Assembly (NCBI GenBank): GCA_021850345.1
Contig: JAJZMN010000007.1
Span: 1-7,372 of the forward strand
DNA: 7,372 nt
Origin: Actinomycetes bacterium
Lineage (GTDB): Bacteria > Actinomycetota > Acidimicrobiia > Acidimicrobiales > RAAP-2
Reading direction: 5' to 3'
Shown: one piece after another, positions 6,020 to 7,372 of the stretch
Layout of the letters: every line of letters starts with the position of its first letter
Position numbering within the stretch: the stretch's first letter is position 1
The notes under the pieces: generated by a model
Told to the model about the DNA's origin: nothing
What the model saw: only the letters and a program-made list of their open reading frames with translations
Database searches by the model: none
Made by a program: the position numbers and the translations under genes

Positions 6020-6784
6020 GTGTCAGAGGCGAGAACCGCCACGGGTGGGGACGCGCCGGATCGGCGCCAGCGCGCGCTGGACGATCTCCGGCGCAGCACC
6101 GCGGGAGGGGCGATTGCCGGCGCGCGTGCGGTCGGCGAACTCACCGACGCGGCGAAGGCCCAGGGGCTCGAGGTCGTCCCGACGCATCTCGAAGGTGGCC
6201 GTGTGCTTCTCGGGCACGTCCTCGGGATGCACCGTTGCCTTCCGGCCGGACACTTGCACGGCCCGCGCGAGACGCCGGTCCTGGTCTACCTGTTCGCCGA
6301 CGCCCTGGCCATCCGGCCGACCGACGACGCGCCGATGTCGACCGTGCCCGTCTTGGGCCTGCATATGGTGGTGCCGCCCCTCGCCGTCGCACGCTGGCTC
6401 TACAAGGCCGGGCGGATCGAGCACGCCAATCTCGACCTCGTCAAGGATGCGCAGCGATTCGCGGACTCCCTCCCTAGCTGGACCGTCGACGACTTCGCGG
6501 ACGCCGACGACAGGCTCGAGGTCCACCGCACGGTCGCGTCAGCCGGCCCGGTTCACGTCTACGAGCACCTGGGATTCGTCCATGTGTGGCTGCCGCCGGC
6601 GGCCGTCGCCGGGGCTCCCCGAAGCGCGGCCAGCGCCACAAGCGCGGCCAGCGCCACCCGCCTGAAGAGCGCGCTGCCGGCGTCCTCGGACGCATTCGTG
6701 AAGCTGTGGCAGCTCTTCTCGCTCGTGAGCTGGCCCCACGGCGTGCGCACCGACCTCCCGCGCCCCGGCGACGACGGCGATTGA
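6020..6784 (+). CDS. Unrecognised 254-aa protein
   Basis: I do not recognise a family. GTG 6020 has one of the best ribosome binding sites in the window, and codon use is strongly G/C at third positions, so the gene is real. The N-terminal 50 residues are charged and probably helical. A central part (52-195) alternates hydrophobic strands and helices, with VLVYLFADALAIRP, VPVLGLHMVVPPLAVARWLY and PVHVYEHLGFVHVWLP. A cluster of H66, H71, C73, H78 and H80 might bind metal, but this is only a composition hint. Residues 202-213 are a repeated SAASAT, encoded by a perfect 18-bp tandem duplication, probably a flexible linker. The last 40 residues include WQLFSLVSWPHGV. There is no signal peptide. 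The next gene starts 43 bp after its stop, so the two may be co-transcribed. Confidence 0.75.
   Translation: MSEARTATGGDAPDRRQRALDDLRRSTAGGAIAGARAVGELTDAAKAQGLEVVPTHLEGGRVLLGHVLGMHRCLPAGHLHGPRETPVLVYLFADALAIRPTDDAPMSTVPVLGLHMVVPPLAVARWLYKAGRIEHANLDLVKDAQRFADSLPSWTVDDFADADDRLEVHRTVASAGPVHVYEHLGFVHVWLPPAAVAGAPRSAASATSAASATRLKSALPASSDAFVKLWQLFSLVSWPHGVRTDLPRPGDDGD
6622..6657 (+). repeat. Perfect 18-bp tandem duplication within the 254-aa gene
   Basis: AAGCGCGGCCAGCGCCAC occurs at 6622-6639 and again directly at 6640-6657. It is in frame and doubles the peptide SAASAT (residues 202-213). The copies are identical at all positions, which suggests a recent slippage event in a linker that tolerates length change. 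Confidence 0.9.
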
Positions 6785-6827
6785 GGCCCACCTCTCTCGG
6801 GAACGCCCCACTCGTGGCCACCGGCGC

Positions 6828-7372
6828 GTGACCGAGCCCAGGGGCTTCGAGGAGATCGCCCGCGATCTCTACGGGAGGCGTCCCGGGGAGTTCACGGCAG
6901 CGAGGGACGCCTTGGCGCGCGAAGTCCGGGCGGCAGGAGATGCCGAGCTTGCGGCGGCGCTGTTGCGGCTGCGACGGCCGACCCTTGCCGCGTGGCTGGC
7001 CAACGTGCTCGTGCGCGAACTTCCCCGAGCCGTCGACCACCTCATCGAGATCGGCGCGCAGTTGCGGGCCGCACAAGCCGCATTGGACGCGGCCGAACTG
7101 CGTCGTCTCTCATCCGAACGGCACGACGTCGTCGAAGAGTTGAGCCGCAGCGCGCGCGAGCTCGCGGCAACGCGCGGCGAGCGGGTCGGCGACTCGAGCA
7201 TCCGCGAGCTCGCCGAGACGCTCGAGGCGGCATCGTTCGATCCTGAGATCGCCGACCGGGTGCGGAGCGGAAGGCTCACGAGCGCGTTGTCGTACTCGGG
7301 CATGGGATTCCCTCCGGATGCCGTCGGAGGCTCATCTGCGGGCCCGCGACCGGCTGCCGCGGGACGTGGAAA
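6828..7372 (+). CDS. N-terminal part of a conserved actinobacterial helical protein of unknown function (3' end outside window)
   Basis: The frame is open from GTG 6828 to the right edge, giving 181 residues with no stop. The start FEEIARDLYGRRPGEFTAARD followed by LRLRRPTLAAWLANVLVRE resembles a widespread but uncharacterised actinobacterial family, recalled from general knowledge and not from a search. The core is nearly all helix, with a probable coiled coil at about 72-118 (LIEIGAQLRAAQAALDAAEL onward) and a conserved-looking GRLTSALSYSGMGFP near 148-162. Beyond 163 it becomes Gly/Ala/Pro-rich, as if entering a linker. I see no signal peptide, membrane helix or catalytic motif. There is no good Shine-Dalgarno before the GTG, so translation may be coupled to the gene ending 43 bp upstream. 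In-frame codons upstream of the GTG look non-coding, which supports this start. Confidence 0.75.
   Translation, partial: MTEPRGFEEIARDLYGRRPGEFTAARDALAREVRAAGDAELAAALLRLRRPTLAAWLANVLVRELPRAVDHLIEIGAQLRAAQAALDAAELRRLSSERHDVVEELSRSARELAATRGERVGDSSIRELAETLEAASFDPEIADRVRSGRLTSALSYSGMGFPPDAVGGSSAGPRPAAAGRG

Noticed and set aside
4375..6144. Long minus-strand ORF of 589 codons
   Set aside because: Antisense to the phosphate symporter; Glu/Arg/Asp-rich shadow produced by GC-rich codons.

Overview
The window is high-GC DNA with actinobacterial gene families and strong G/C preference at third codon positions in its right two thirds. An actinobacterium is likely, and a deep lineage such as Acidimicrobiia is possible, but nothing here fixes the genus. 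There are no rRNA, tRNA, insertion-sequence or CRISPR features.

Left part (1-2390): the 3' end of an unrecognised beta-rich protein on the + strand faces the 3' end of a minus-strand class I SAM methyltransferase remnant. The remnant keeps its middle and C-terminus but has lost the glycine-rich SAM-binding motif and has an in-frame TGA upstream. Next comes an intact + strand gene for a protein with two PRC-barrel domains joined by a Met/Gly linker, encoded by five perfect 21-bp tandem repeats. A gap of about 300 bp without a convincing gene follows. Codon use in this part is visibly less G/C-biased than further right.

Middle (2390-5950): a membrane protein with a C-terminal DUF2156 (MprF/LysX-type aminoacyl-lipid synthase) domain is followed by an array of 23-bp tandem repeats starting at its stop codon. 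Next lies a set of 11-bp direct repeats resembling an actinobacterial PhoP box, and then a major-facilitator phosphate:H+ symporter of the Pho84/PHT1 type. The transporter keeps every phosphate- and proton-handling residue I could align by memory, so regulator site and gene fit each other. A bulged GC hairpin with a short T run directly after the stop looks like its terminator.

Right part (5980-7372): an unrecognised 254-aa protein with a good ribosome binding site and a possible promoter, then the first 181 residues of a helical, conserved actinobacterial protein of unknown function that runs off the window.

The strongest coherent system is the predicted phosphate-starvation-controlled phosphate symporter. 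The most unusual structures are the repeat array beside that control region and the repeat-encoded linker in the PRC-barrel protein.
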